Notes: generated from the letters alone by a model not told the origin. A DNA stretch of 64,000 bases from Schauerella fraxinea (GCA_030849945.1 JAVDKK010000001.1:124001-188000); one strand, 5' to 3'. Numbered from the stretch's first letter, positions 40,061 to 49,273 are shown. A program made the numbers and translations.

Positions 40061-42655
40061 CTACTCGTGCGCGGCAGGCTTGACCAGGTTCACACCCAAG
40101 GTGACCAACGCCTCTTCCAGCGCCGAACTGGGATACGGCTTTTGCAAGAACAGCATCCGGCTATCGGCAGGAAAGCTCGCCTTGAGCTCGGGCGCGTGAT
40201 AGCCGCTAGCCATCACAATCGCCAGATCGGCGCGGATTTCCAGCAGCTCGTGGGCCAACACGTCGCCCTTCATATCGGGCAATCCCACATCCAGCACGAT
40301 CGCATCGAACGGGCTGGCCTGCATCAGACTCAACGCTTCAGCCGCATTCTCGGCTTCCGCAACGACGTAGCCCGCGTCTTCCAATGTTTCGACGGCGATC
40401 ATGCGAATCATCGGCTCGTCGTCGACGACGAGTACGCGTGGCGTCGACGCGGTGCCAGCCGCTGGCGGAGCCGCAGGGTTGGCGGCGGCGGAAGCACCGG
40501 TCGCGCCGAAGCCGTCGGCAACACCGATTGCATCGGCGACATCAGCGACATTGGCGGTGTCGCCTACAGCGGCGGCACCAGCCGTTGTCTCGACGGCAGG
40601 TTCCACGGCATCCAGCATCATGCGCACACGGTTGGCCAGGGCCACGAACGTAAACGGCTTGGACAGCAATTCCACGCCGGCTTCGAGGCGCCCCCCGCGC
40701 GTGACCGGCCCCTCGGCGTAACCCGAGGTGTAGAGCACCGGCAGCTCCGGGCGCACCCGATGCGCGGCTTCGGCCAACTCGCGGCCGTTCATGGCACGCG
40801 GCAGGCCCACATCGGTAAACATGAGCGAGATGCGCTGCGAACTCTGAATGATGGCGAGCGCCGCGTGGCCGTCAGCCGCCTCGATCACGTCGTAGCCCAG
40901 ATCGCGCAGGATTGCGGTCGAGTGCGCGCGTACGCCCTCGTCGTCTTCGACCACTAGAATCGTTTCGCCCTTGGCGGCCAAGGCTGACGGATCGGTATCG
41001 GGCTGCACGGGCACGATCGCGTCCACGCCTTCGAGGCGGGGCAGATAAATATCGATGCGGGTGCCGCTGCCGAGTTCGCTTTGCAGATCGATGTGGCCGC
41101 CCGATTGCTTGACGAAGCCGTACACCTGGCTCAAGCCCAATCCCGTGCCCGAGCCGATGTCCTTGGTGGTGAAAAACGGTTCGAACACTTTATCGATGAT
41201 TTCCGGCGGCATGCCGGTACCGGTATCGGCGATGCTCAGCAGTACATACTGGCCCGGATCGATGCCCTTGAACGGCGGCGCCGCGCCGCGCGCCACTTCG
41301 GCGTTGGACGTGGTGATGCTCAGTCGGCCGCCTGCGATCATTGCATCGCGCGCATTCACCGCCAGATTGAGCAAGGCGTTTTCCAGCAAATGCGGATCGG
41401 CGCGGGTGAACCATACGCTCGGCGCCAGATCGGTGTAGATCTCGATCTGCTCGCCCAAGGTGCGAAACAACAGTTCCGACATGCCTTGCACGAGCTGGTT
41501 GGGATCGATCTGACGCGGGCGTAAGGGTTGGCGGCGGGCGAACGCCAGCAACCGCTCGGTGAGCGCCGCCGCGCGTTGCGCGCCTTGCTTGGCGTGTTGC
41601 AACGCCTTGGCGATCCGCTCGTCACCCGCGGCGCTGGCCATGCCGTTCAAACGCCGCTCGAGCGTCTCGACGTTGCCCAGGATCACCGTCAGCAAGTTGT
41701 TGAAGTCGTGCGCCACGCCCCCGGTCAATTGCCCGAAGACTTCCATCTTCTGCGCCTGGCGCAGTTGATCCTCGGCCACCACGCGAGCGTTGTCGGCATC
41801 GATTCGTTGGTTGAACTCCTGCCGCAGGCGCTTGTTGCTGTCGCTCAACTCCGCAGTGCGCAAGGCGACCATGTGCTCAAGCGCATCGCGCGTGGTCTTG
41901 GTCTCGGTGATGTCGATATTGACGCCGGTGTAGCCCAGCAGTTGATTGCGGCCATCGAAACGGGGCGCGCCATCGCACTTCAGCCACCGAATGGCGCCGT
42001 CGCGATCGTAAACGCGGGCCTCGAACTGAAAGCGGGTTCGATCGGCCATCGCCTGCCGAAACGTGGCAGAAAACGCCTCGACATCGTCGGCGTGCATCAC
42101 GCGACGCCAGCCATTTTCCAGCATCTCGCCCGGCGCGATCCCGAAGATGTGCTCGAAATGGTGATTAGCGAACGTGACGGCCGCCTTCTCGTCCGTGGTC
42201 CAGATCAGCGCCGGTGCACTATCGGCCATCACGCGAAAACGCGCTTCGCTATCGCGCAAAGCGTCTTCGATCCGCTTGCGCTCGCGCCGCCCGTCGGCCT
42301 CCGCCAATGCACGGCTCGCTGCCGCACCCAGACGCTCGAGGCGCTGTTTCATCACATAATCGATCGCGCCTTCTTTCAAGGCGGCAATGGCAAGCTCTTC
42401 ACCTACCACGCCCGAAACGAAGATGAACGGTACGCCGGGCGCTTGCACGCGGGCGAGCTTGAGCGCCGAGAGCCCATCGAACGTGGGCAGCGAAAAATCG
42501 GAAACGATGAGCTCGATATCGCCCCCCGCCAAGGCGGCCTCGAACGACTCGCGATCGCTCACGCGGTGCGTGACCGTCTCGGGCAAGGCCTCGCGCAACT
42601 GAAACGTCATCAGCTCCGCATCGAGATCGTTATCTTCGAGAAGCAGAATACTCAC
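40061..42655 (-). CDS. Hybrid histidine kinase with REC-PAS-HisKA-ATPase-REC-REC architecture
   Basis: An 864-residue soluble signalling protein. An N-terminal receiver (Asp53 in LIVSDFSLP) is followed by a PAS domain at about residues 135-250, a coiled coil, HisKA with His316 in GGVAHDFNNLLT, and the ATPase domain (LNLAVNARDAM, DTGTGMP, GTGLGLSQVYG). Two receivers follow: LVVEDDEG with LMFTDVGLP, and LVVDDEPM with IVLDVGLPD, joined by an Ala/Gly/Val-rich linker. The start is GTG with GAGG seven bases before. The gene follows a CheY-like regulator and a bacteriophytochrome in one operon, so its first receiver may take phosphate from that pathway. Confidence 0.9.
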   Translation of the reverse strand: MSILLLEDNDLDAELMTFQLREALPETVTHRVSDRESFEAALAGGDIELIVSDFSLPTFDGLSALKLARVQAPGVPFIFVSGVVGEELAIAALKEGAIDYVMKQRLERLGAAASRALAEADGRRERKRIEDALRDSEARFRVMADSAPALIWTTDEKAAVTFANHHFEHIFGIAPGEMLENGWRRVMHADDVEAFSATFRQAMADRTRFQFEARVYDRDGAIRWLKCDGAPRFDGRNQLLGYTGVNIDITETKTTRDALEHMVALRTAELSDSNKRLRQEFNQRIDADNARVVAEDQLRQAQKMEVFGQLTGGVAHDFNNLLTVILGNVETLERRLNGMASAAGDERIAKALQHAKQGAQRAAALTERLLAFARRQPLRPRQIDPNQLVQGMSELLFRTLGEQIEIYTDLAPSVWFTRADPHLLENALLNLAVNARDAMIAGGRLSITTSNAEVARGAAPPFKGIDPGQYVLLSIADTGTGMPPEIIDKVFEPFFTTKDIGSGTGLGLSQVYGFVKQSGGHIDLQSELGSGTRIDIYLPRLEGVDAIVPVQPDTDPSALAAKGETILVVEDDEGVRAHSTAILRDLGYDVIEAADGHAALAIIQSSQRISLMFTDVGLPRAMNGRELAEAAHRVRPELPVLYTSGYAEGPVTRGGRLEAGVELLSKPFTFVALANRVRMMLDAVEPAVETTAGAAAVGDTANVADVADAIGVADGFGATGASAAANPAAPPAAGTASTPRVLVVDDEPMIRMIAVETLEDAGYVVAEAENAAEALSLMQASPFDAIVLDVGLPDMKGDVLAHELLEIRADLAIVMASGYHAPELKASFPADSRMLFLQKPYPSSALEEALVTLGVNLVKPAAHE

Positions 42656-42676
42656 GGGATGCCTCAGGTGCTGCGG

Positions 42677-43132
42677 TCAGATGGGTTGCATGGGCCCGCG
42701 CGAGGGCACTTGATTGATGATGGCCCAGAACATGCCGAGACTTTGGATCGCCTCGAAAAACTCGCTGAACTCAACCGGCTTGACCACAAACGAATTAACG
42801 CCGAACTGATAGCTGCGAACCAGGTCGCGCTCTTCGCGCGACGAGGTAAGCATCACGATCGGAATCTGGCGTTGCTCCGGATCGGTCTTCAAGCGCTCCA
42901 GCACTTCCAGACCATCCACCTTCGGCAGTTTCAGATCGAGCAATATCACAGCGGGGTCGCCTGCCGGACGTTTGGCATGCGTACCCTTGCGATACACGTA
43001 ATCCAGCGCTTCTGCGCCATCGCGTACCACCGTCACTTCATTGGCAATATTGCATTGCTTCAACGCCGCGAGCGTCAGCTCGATATCGTTCGAGTTGTCC
43101 TCGACGAGAAGAATAGGCCGCAAGTCGTTCAT
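42677..43132 (-). CDS. Single-domain response regulator (CheY/Rcp1-like)
   Basis: A 151-residue receiver without an output domain. Acidic residues in LLVEDNSNDIELT, phospho-acceptor Asp66 in ILLDLKLPKVDG, Thr in MLTSS and Lys in VVKPVEF are present. The pattern, with NSNDIELT and the long beta4 region, matches the Rcp1 type that partners bacterial phytochromes. Its ATG overlaps the phytochrome stop (ATGA), and the hybrid kinase follows after 21 bases. It probably carries phosphate from the phytochrome kinase onward. Confidence 0.93.
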   Translation of the reverse strand: MNDLRPILLVEDNSNDIELTLAALKQCNIANEVTVVRDGAEALDYVYRKGTHAKRPAGDPAVILLDLKLPKVDGLEVLERLKTDPEQRQIPIVMLTSSREERDLVRSYQFGVNSFVVKPVEFSEFFEAIQSLGMFWAIINQVPSRGPMQPI

Positions 43133-45291
43133 GTGCTCTGTTGTTTGTTAGGGAGCGCGAAGATGAACTGAGCGCCCTGATTAATCTTGCCGTGGGCTTC
43201 GATACGCCCACCGTGTTTTTCGACGATACGCTTGGAGAGCGCAAGCCCGATGCCGGTTCCCTCGAAATCTTCCGGCTTGTGTAACCGCTGGAAGACGCCG
43301 AACAGCTTGCCGACGTACTCCATCTCAAAGCCGACGCCGTTATCGCTCACCGTGTATACGGTTTCATCGTCACGGCGCTCGCCCGTGATCCGGATGACGG
43401 CAGGATCCGCGCGGCGCGTGTATTTTGCCGCATTATCCATGAGGTTAAACAAGGTCTGCCGCAAGTAGTTCTGGTCGCCCCATGCCGGCGGCAATCGATC
43501 GATGCGCCAGTCGATGACGCGATCCTTGTTGGCAAACGCAATGGTCTGGCGCGCCTCGTCCACAAGCTTGTTCATATCCACCTCGCCATGCGACAACGCC
43601 GCGCGGCCCAGGTGAGAAAACCGCAGCAGATCGTCGACCAACGTACCGGCCGTGATCGCCGCCGTCACGATGTTCGAGAGGTAATGCTGCGAGGTCTCGT
43701 CCAATCCCGTGGCGCGCCGCTTCAGGAGCTCGGCAAACCCGGCAATGTGCCGAAATGGTGCGCGCAGATCGTGCGATACCGAATAGGAAAACGATTCGAG
43801 TTCGGCATTGCTGCGTTCGAGCTCGTCGGTCATCTCGGCCCGCTCTTCGGCACGCAGCAGCACGAAACTGATCAGCGCGTTGCGCAGATCCGCCACGGCT
43901 TCGATCTCCGACTCGCGCCACGGCATCGACCGCTGGCGCAGCTGCTCCTGCCATGCCGCGAACGATTTCCGCGGATGTAGCCGCCCCGACACGGGATCGA
44001 CCGGTTTGCGCGGATCGCCGCTCCATTTCACGGTGCGCACCACCTCGGGCCGGAACCAGAGAATGAAGCTGGCATGCAGTTGCGAAATCGGCACGGCAAT
44101 CAGACCGCTCGCCTTGTCCGCAAAGGTTTCCGCCACCGGCAACAATGCGGCAAGGTGATCGGTAGCCAGCGGCCGTTCGATCGGCTGCCGTCCAAGCCAA
44201 TCCACGATATCGGCGATCTGCGCCAAGGAAGGGGTCTCGCCGACCACATCGATGCGGCCCTGATCCACGATCGCCACGCCGTGCGCATTGGCCAGACGCA
44301 GCCAGAGTTCGGGCGTTTCGGTCATGCCGATCTGCAGCGACGAGGCACGCGACAGCTTCGCGACCAATTCGGTCTCGATGCGTTTGGAGGTGAGACGCTG
44401 CGCATTCTCGAGTACCCGGTACGTGGCGCCGATCTGCTGCGCCACGATACGCCCCAGAAACTCACACGCCGCGCGCACTTGCGGGCCTACCGCTCGCGCT
44501 TGGGCATTGTGGCAAGAAACCAGCCCCCAAAGCTTGCCGTCGATCACCAACGACACGGACATGGACGCCATCGTGCCCATATTGCGCATGTACTCGAGAT
44601 GCACTGGAGACACGCTGCGCAGATTGGCCGCCGAAAGATCGATCGGCGCACCGTCGATCGCTGCGGGCATCAGCGGAACCGGCTCGTATGCCGCATCCGA
44701 AATCAACCTTACGCGATTGGAGACGTACAGCTCGCGGGCCTGTGGCGGAATATCGCTCGCCGGAAAGCGATGATCGAGAAACGTCGGCAGCGTGCCGTCG
44801 CCGCTTTCGGCGATGACCGTGCCATGCCCGTCGTCGTCGAAACGATAGACGAGCACGCGGTTGTAGCCGGTAATGCCGCGTATTTCCTCGGCAGCACGAC
44901 CCGCGATCGCCTCAATGCCGAATTCGGGCTCGAGGTTATCCAGAAAGCTGCGCATCCGCGGATACAAGGCTTCCAGCGTTTCAGTGTCGCGCGGCTGCAC
45001 CAGCTCGAATTCGCACAGCAACCCTTGCGGCGTGCGGTGCACGGCCAACTGAAAGTTGTGCCCATTGAAAGCAATCGCGCGCACGAAATGGACGCCGTCC
45101 GAATGCGCCCACGCCGCCACCGCGTCGAGTACGAGCTGCGCCTCGGCGGCGTCGTCTCCCACATGCAGACGTTCGCCCACGGCAGCGCAGTGTCCCAGCA
45201 TGTCGGCGCAGTTCACACTCGCGCTCAATACCCGTAGCGCCGTCGGTTCTACGAGCACCACGGCACCGTGCGGCTGCACAGCGCCAGGCAC
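43129..45291 (-). CDS. Bacteriophytochrome histidine kinase (PAS-GAF-PHY-HisKA-ATPase)
   Basis: From the GTG at 45291 this is 720 residues: a PAS domain starting PGAVQPHG, a GAF domain with the phytochrome signature RFPASDIPPQAR and HLEYMRNMG, a PHY domain, then HisKA with FSYSVSHDLRAPFRH and an ATPase domain (NLMDNAAKY, DNGVGFE, GTGIGLAL). GAGGAG lies seven bases before the GTG. However, the frame stays open upstream to 45408. Its codons just before the GTG read DIDQCAEEPIR, including the Cys that binds biliverdin in this family. No ATG, GTG or TTG lies in that stretch. The true start is therefore uncertain. No heme oxygenase gene is adjacent. Confidence 0.88.
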   Translation of the reverse strand: MPGAVQPHGAVVLVEPTALRVLSASVNCADMLGHCAAVGERLHVGDDAAEAQLVLDAVAAWAHSDGVHFVRAIAFNGHNFQLAVHRTPQGLLCEFELVQPRDTETLEALYPRMRSFLDNLEPEFGIEAIAGRAAEEIRGITGYNRVLVYRFDDDGHGTVIAESGDGTLPTFLDHRFPASDIPPQARELYVSNRVRLISDAAYEPVPLMPAAIDGAPIDLSAANLRSVSPVHLEYMRNMGTMASMSVSLVIDGKLWGLVSCHNAQARAVGPQVRAACEFLGRIVAQQIGATYRVLENAQRLTSKRIETELVAKLSRASSLQIGMTETPELWLRLANAHGVAIVDQGRIDVVGETPSLAQIADIVDWLGRQPIERPLATDHLAALLPVAETFADKASGLIAVPISQLHASFILWFRPEVVRTVKWSGDPRKPVDPVSGRLHPRKSFAAWQEQLRQRSMPWRESEIEAVADLRNALISFVLLRAEERAEMTDELERSNAELESFSYSVSHDLRAPFRHIAGFAELLKRRATGLDETSQHYLSNIVTAAITAGTLVDDLLRFSHLGRAALSHGEVDMNKLVDEARQTIAFANKDRVIDWRIDRLPPAWGDQNYLRQTLFNLMDNAAKYTRRADPAVIRITGERRDDETVYTVSDNGVGFEMEYVGKLFGVFQRLHKPEDFEGTGIGLALSKRIVEKHGGRIEAHGKINQGAQFIFALPNKQQST

Positions 45292-45645
45292 ACGGATGGG
45301 CTCCTCAGCGCACTGATCGATATCGGACGAACTGGACGTGAACGAGATAGGGGTCCCCTGGTGAGTGGCGGCTGAATAAACATACGTGCGAACGCAAATC
45401 GCGGATGCTTAACAGGTGAAAGGATACCGTGCCAGCCCTTTCCAACTTGCAACAAAACACGTCTGAAATCTCCTCTTTCCCCTGGCCTTCACCTGACAAA
45501 AGGTTTAAATTGCCCTGCCTGTAATTTTCGTGAAAGGTTTTAGAACGGTGCCAAGCCGTCACTTTCACGGCCTGTGCCGCCATGTGGGGAGGGGCAGAAG
45601 CCAAACGATTCGTTTGAATGCAGTATCCGGAGAAGCAAAGAAGTG
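45292..45645. other. Intergenic region between phytochrome and cytochrome genes
   Basis: About 350 bases between divergent genes. The first 117 bases (45292-45408, minus strand) are in frame with the phytochrome and appear to be coding. The remainder holds promoters for both directions; none is obvious. Confidence 0.45.
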
Positions 45646-46428
45646 ATGTTCAAGAAAACCGCAGCAGCAGTCCTTTTATCGTTCCCGTTGTATGTCGTAC
45701 CGATGGCCGCCCACAGCGCCAGCGGCCCCGTCGTCGCCCATGGCACCACGCCCACAATGGGCAGCGTGCTGACCGACGGCGCCGGCAAAACGCTCTACGT
45801 GTTGTTGAGCGATTCCAAGAATGCCGACGAGCAGAAAGCGGCACTCGCCGCCTGCGACAAGGCCTGTCAGGACAAATTCACGCCGGTGGCCACGACCGGC
45901 CGCCCGCTAGGTCAGGCCGTGATCCCGGGTTTCCTGGGTAGCGTCAAAGGCGCCAGCGGCGCCGAGCAAGCCACCTTTCGCGGCTGGCCGCTCTATACCT
46001 TCGCCGACGACAAGGCAAAAGGCCAGGTCAACGGCCAAGGTTTCAAGCAAGCCGCTTACGTGATCTCGCCCGTGGGCGAAGTCAACCGCGCCGCCCCCAA
46101 GGCTGTGGCCCAGGCGGGTGCCGCCATCGCGAAAAGACCGGTCGACACGGCATTGATGCCGATCGGCCAGGAAAAGTACGCCGCCACCTGTGCCGGCTGC
46201 CATGGCGCCAACGGCCAAGGCGCGTTTGGCGCGGCGCTCGCGGGTTTTGCGCGACTGGGTGAAGACGATGCGTTCATCAAGCAGATCCTGATCGGCAGCG
46301 GCGATATGCCCGGCTTTGCCGGCGCGATGGACGATCGCGAGATCGCTGCCGTGGCGACCTACGCGCGCAACAGCTGGGGCAACGAGTTCGGCGGCATCAC
46401 GCCCGAACAAGTCAAAGCCCTGCGCTGA
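45646..46428 (+). CDS. Secreted-repeat (PF03640-like) plus cytochrome c fusion protein
   Basis: A 260-residue exported protein. The signal peptide MFKKTAAAVLLSFPLYVVPM ends near HSASG. Residues 35-140 resemble the secreted-repeat domain: SVLTDGAGKTLYVLL, CDKACQDKFTPV, GWPLYTFADDKAKGQVNGQG and AAYVISPVGE. A class I cytochrome c domain follows, with heme motif Cys182-Ala-Gly-Cys185-His186 and a distal Met in GSGDMPGF. ATG 45646 is chosen for the clean signal peptide. It lies 97 bases before a PQQ dehydrogenase and is probably its electron acceptor. Confidence 0.87.
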   Translation: MFKKTAAAVLLSFPLYVVPMAAHSASGPVVAHGTTPTMGSVLTDGAGKTLYVLLSDSKNADEQKAALAACDKACQDKFTPVATTGRPLGQAVIPGFLGSVKGASGAEQATFRGWPLYTFADDKAKGQVNGQGFKQAAYVISPVGEVNRAAPKAVAQAGAAIAKRPVDTALMPIGQEKYAATCAGCHGANGQGAFGAALAGFARLGEDDAFIKQILIGSGDMPGFAGAMDDREIAAVATYARNSWGNEFGGITPEQVKALR

Positions 46429-46525
46429 TCTCGTCTTCTCGACCCTTCGTTAGAACAATAAGCGCGGCCCGCCGCGACGCCGCCGGCACAGCCCGGCTCG
46501 TGCGCCGCCGCCAATGGAGCTTTAC

Positions 46526-48298
46526 ATGAAATTGCTGAGTCTGATTCTGGCCGCCAGCGCCGGCATCCTGGTTGCGCCCACGGTTACCGCCGCGGACGCA
46601 CAGAAATTCAACCCGATCACCGACAAAGATATCCTCGAGCCGTCGCCCAACGACTGGTTGATGTGGCGTCGCACCGTCGACAACCAGTCGTTCAGCCCGC
46701 TCAAGCAAGTGACAACCGAGAACGTGAAGTCGCTGCAAATGAAGTGGTCGTGGGCCCTGCCCGACACGGGCCTGCAGGAAATGGCGCCGCTCGTGCATGA
46801 CGGCGTAATGTATCTGGGCATCAACCGCGGCATCGTGCAGGCGTTGGACGCGACCACCGGCGATCTGCTGTGGGAACACCGTCAAGCCCTGCCCGAATTC
46901 AAGGGTGGCTACCAAGCCAGCCAGCAGGATCGTCAGCGCAACAACATCGCGTTGTACAAGGACAAGGTTTACCTGACCACGCCGGACGCCAAGATCGTGG
47001 CGCTGGACGCCAAGACCGGCAAGGTCGTGTGGGAAGTGCAGGCGCATGACTGGGAAAAGGGCTTCAGCTACACGGCCGGCCCCCTGGTCATCAACGGCAA
47101 GATCTTCACCGGCATTTCGGGCTGCAGCATCACCGGCACCGCCGGCGGCTGCTTCATCACGGCGCACGACGCCGAGACGGGCAAGGAATTGTGGCGCCTG
47201 AACACCCTCTCCAGCGATGTGGATCCCGCGATCGACAAAACCTGGGGCGGCTTGCCGCGTGAAAACCGCTACGGCGGCTCGCCGTGGATCACCGGCGCCT
47301 ACGACGCCAAGCGCAACATGCTGTATTGGGGTGTGGGCATGCCCGCACCGTGGTCGGAACAACTGCGCGGCTCGGGCGATGGCTCGGCGCTGTACACCAA
47401 CTCGACCTTGGCGATCGATGCCGACACCGGCGCGGTCAAGTGGTACTACCAGCACCTGCCGCGCGACGACTGGGACTTGGATAGCCCGTTCGAACGCGTG
47501 CTGGTCAACAGCGAAATCGCGCCGAAAGCGGCCGACGTGAAGTTTCTGGCCAAGGACGTGAAGCCGGGTCAGAAGTACGACGTGATCGTTACGGTGCCCG
47601 GCAAGTACGGCACGACGTTCGTGCTCGATCGCGACACCGGCAAGCTGCTGTGGGCGCGCGACACGGCCTATCAAAACGTGATCAAGGGCTATACGGATGA
47701 CGGCCACGCCATCACCAACGATGCCCTGATCGCCAAGAAGCTCGACGATTCCCCGCTGATCTGCGGTGGACGCGGCCTGGGCAAGCTGTGGATGGCCGGT
47801 GCCTACAGCCCGTTGAACAACACGTTCTACGTGCCGTTGAGCGAATCGTGCCGCACGATCACGCCGCGTCCGACCGAAATGCGCGAAGGTGAAATCATCG
47901 GCATGCAGTCGTCGGGCAAGTCGCAATACGCGCCGGGCGAAGACAGCACGGGCCGCATCTACGCGGTGGACGTGAAGACGGGCAAGATCACGTGGGTGCG
48001 CAAGCAGAAGCCGATCTTCAGTTCGTCATTGCTGACCACGGCCGGCGGCTTGGTATTCGGTGGCGACAGCGCCCGCGAGTTCTCGGCCTTCGACCAGAAG
48101 ACCGGCAAAACGCTGTGGAGCATCAAGCTGAACACCACGATCGGCGGTCATCCGACCACGTATAGCGTGAACGGCAAGCAATACATCGCCGTGCCCACGG
48201 GCCCGAACGCGCAAACGGCTGCCGCCGCCGCGATCGATCCCGAACTGAAGAAGATCACCGAAGGCGGTAACTCGCTGTTCATCTTCGCCCTGCCGTAA
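46526..48298 (+). CDS. PQQ-dependent alcohol dehydrogenase, possibly lanthanide type
   Basis: A 590-residue periplasmic quinoprotein of the methanol/ethanol dehydrogenase family with an eight-bladed propeller. GGAG lies six bases before the ATG and a signal peptide ends at VTAAD. Tryptophan-docking repeats are seen (for example ALDAKTGKVVWE and AVDVKTGKITWV). The metal/catalytic motif is DDWDLD, residues 314-319: Asp317 as catalytic base, with a second Asp319 two residues on, the mark of lanthanide-dependent enzymes. The vicinal Cys-Cys of methanol dehydrogenase is absent; instead there are cysteines in SGCSITGTAGGCF. The substrate is unknown. Confidence 0.88.
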   Translation: MKLLSLILAASAGILVAPTVTAADAQKFNPITDKDILEPSPNDWLMWRRTVDNQSFSPLKQVTTENVKSLQMKWSWALPDTGLQEMAPLVHDGVMYLGINRGIVQALDATTGDLLWEHRQALPEFKGGYQASQQDRQRNNIALYKDKVYLTTPDAKIVALDAKTGKVVWEVQAHDWEKGFSYTAGPLVINGKIFTGISGCSITGTAGGCFITAHDAETGKELWRLNTLSSDVDPAIDKTWGGLPRENRYGGSPWITGAYDAKRNMLYWGVGMPAPWSEQLRGSGDGSALYTNSTLAIDADTGAVKWYYQHLPRDDWDLDSPFERVLVNSEIAPKAADVKFLAKDVKPGQKYDVIVTVPGKYGTTFVLDRDTGKLLWARDTAYQNVIKGYTDDGHAITNDALIAKKLDDSPLICGGRGLGKLWMAGAYSPLNNTFYVPLSESCRTITPRPTEMREGEIIGMQSSGKSQYAPGEDSTGRIYAVDVKTGKITWVRKQKPIFSSSLLTTAGGLVFGGDSAREFSAFDQKTGKTLWSIKLNTTIGGHPTTYSVNGKQYIAVPTGPNAQTAAAAAIDPELKKITEGGNSLFIFALP

Positions 48299-48319
48299 GG
48301 CAGCGCCCCGCCCCCCGCG

Positions 48320-49273
48320 CTAGCCGATCTGTTCGGCCAACGGCGCGGGTGGCGTGGCGGCGTCTTGCGCGGCGTGCCACGCCGCCAGGCCGCCCAAGAG
48401 CGCATAGGTGCGGCGCACGCCGCCGCGCTGCAGCCGCTCGGCCAGCAATGCCGCCGAGATTTCATTCGGACAGGCGCAATAAATCACCAGATGGGTATCG
48501 TCATCGATCGCGGGCAAGCTTGCGATGGCGACCTCCTGCGTGACGGCAATCGCGCCCGGGATCGCCGGCAATGCATCGTCGGGCCCGCGCACATCGAGCA
48601 CCACGACCGGCGAACCCGCTGCGCACAAGGCCTGCAACTCAGCCACCGCGAGTCGCGGGATGCGACGACTGCGCCGCAAGAGCCGATGCCGCTGCCAGAA
48701 TCGCCACGCGATGAAAGCCGCCAGCGCGCCTACCACCACCGCAATGCCGATGGGCACATAGCTGGCCAACAGGGCCAACATGATCTGCACGGTGTCTTGA
48801 AACACGATGCCCAACATCAGCGCCGACGCCACCCAGATCGCCGATCCCGCCAAGTCGTAGAGCAAAAACGTGCGATAACGCGTGCCGGCGGTGCCGGCCA
48901 TCAGCGTAGACAAGGCGCCCGCCCCGGGTAGAAATTTCGCAATCAGCAAGATCTTCGGCCCCACCTGCAGGTACAGGTGCGTACTCTTGCGAATGCAGGT
49001 GTCGGGCGACATCGACACTTTGCAAATGGTGCTCATCATCCACGCGCCGTAGCGCCGCCCTGCGAAGTACCACGCCGAATCGGCCACCACACACGCCAGC
49101 ACGCCCAGCGCCAGAATCACGCCGGGCGTGGCCGTGACGGCATCCAGCGACAACGCACCCGCGATCACCAGCGACGGATAGGCAGGCACGGGCAAACCGG
49201 CCTGTTCGACCAGGACGTTGAGAAACAACAGCCACAGCGCCTCGTTGGAGAGCAGGGCATAAAAGACGTCCAT
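48320..49273 (-). CDS. DedA-family membrane protein fused to a rhodanese domain
   Basis: A 317-residue protein. Residues 1-190 are a DedA/SNARE-associated membrane domain: EQAGLPVPAYPSLVIAGAL, the conserved IAKFLPGAGALSTLMAG region (FLPGAG at 114-119) and several helices. After a basic linker (RHRLLRRSRRIPRL) comes a rhodanese domain with VVVLDVRGPDD and active-site loop YCACPNEISAA, catalytic Cys266. DedA proteins are linked to lipid flipping and membrane integrity. The rhodanese part should face the cytoplasm and handle a persulfide or act as a sensor. AGGAA precedes the ATG. Confidence 0.9.
   Translation of the reverse strand: MDVFYALLSNEALWLLFLNVLVEQAGLPVPAYPSLVIAGALSLDAVTATPGVILALGVLACVVADSAWYFAGRRYGAWMMSTICKVSMSPDTCIRKSTHLYLQVGPKILLIAKFLPGAGALSTLMAGTAGTRYRTFLLYDLAGSAIWVASALMLGIVFQDTVQIMLALLASYVPIGIAVVVGALAAFIAWRFWQRHRLLRRSRRIPRLAVAELQALCAAGSPVVVLDVRGPDDALPAIPGAIAVTQEVAIASLPAIDDDTHLVIYCACPNEISAALLAERLQRGGVRRTYALLGGLAAWHAAQDAATPPAPLAEQIG

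Noticed and set aside
41528..43171. A 547-codon plus-strand frame opposite the hybrid kinase and CheY-like gene
   Set aside because: It crosses two real minus-strand genes and the gap between them, and has no family likeness.
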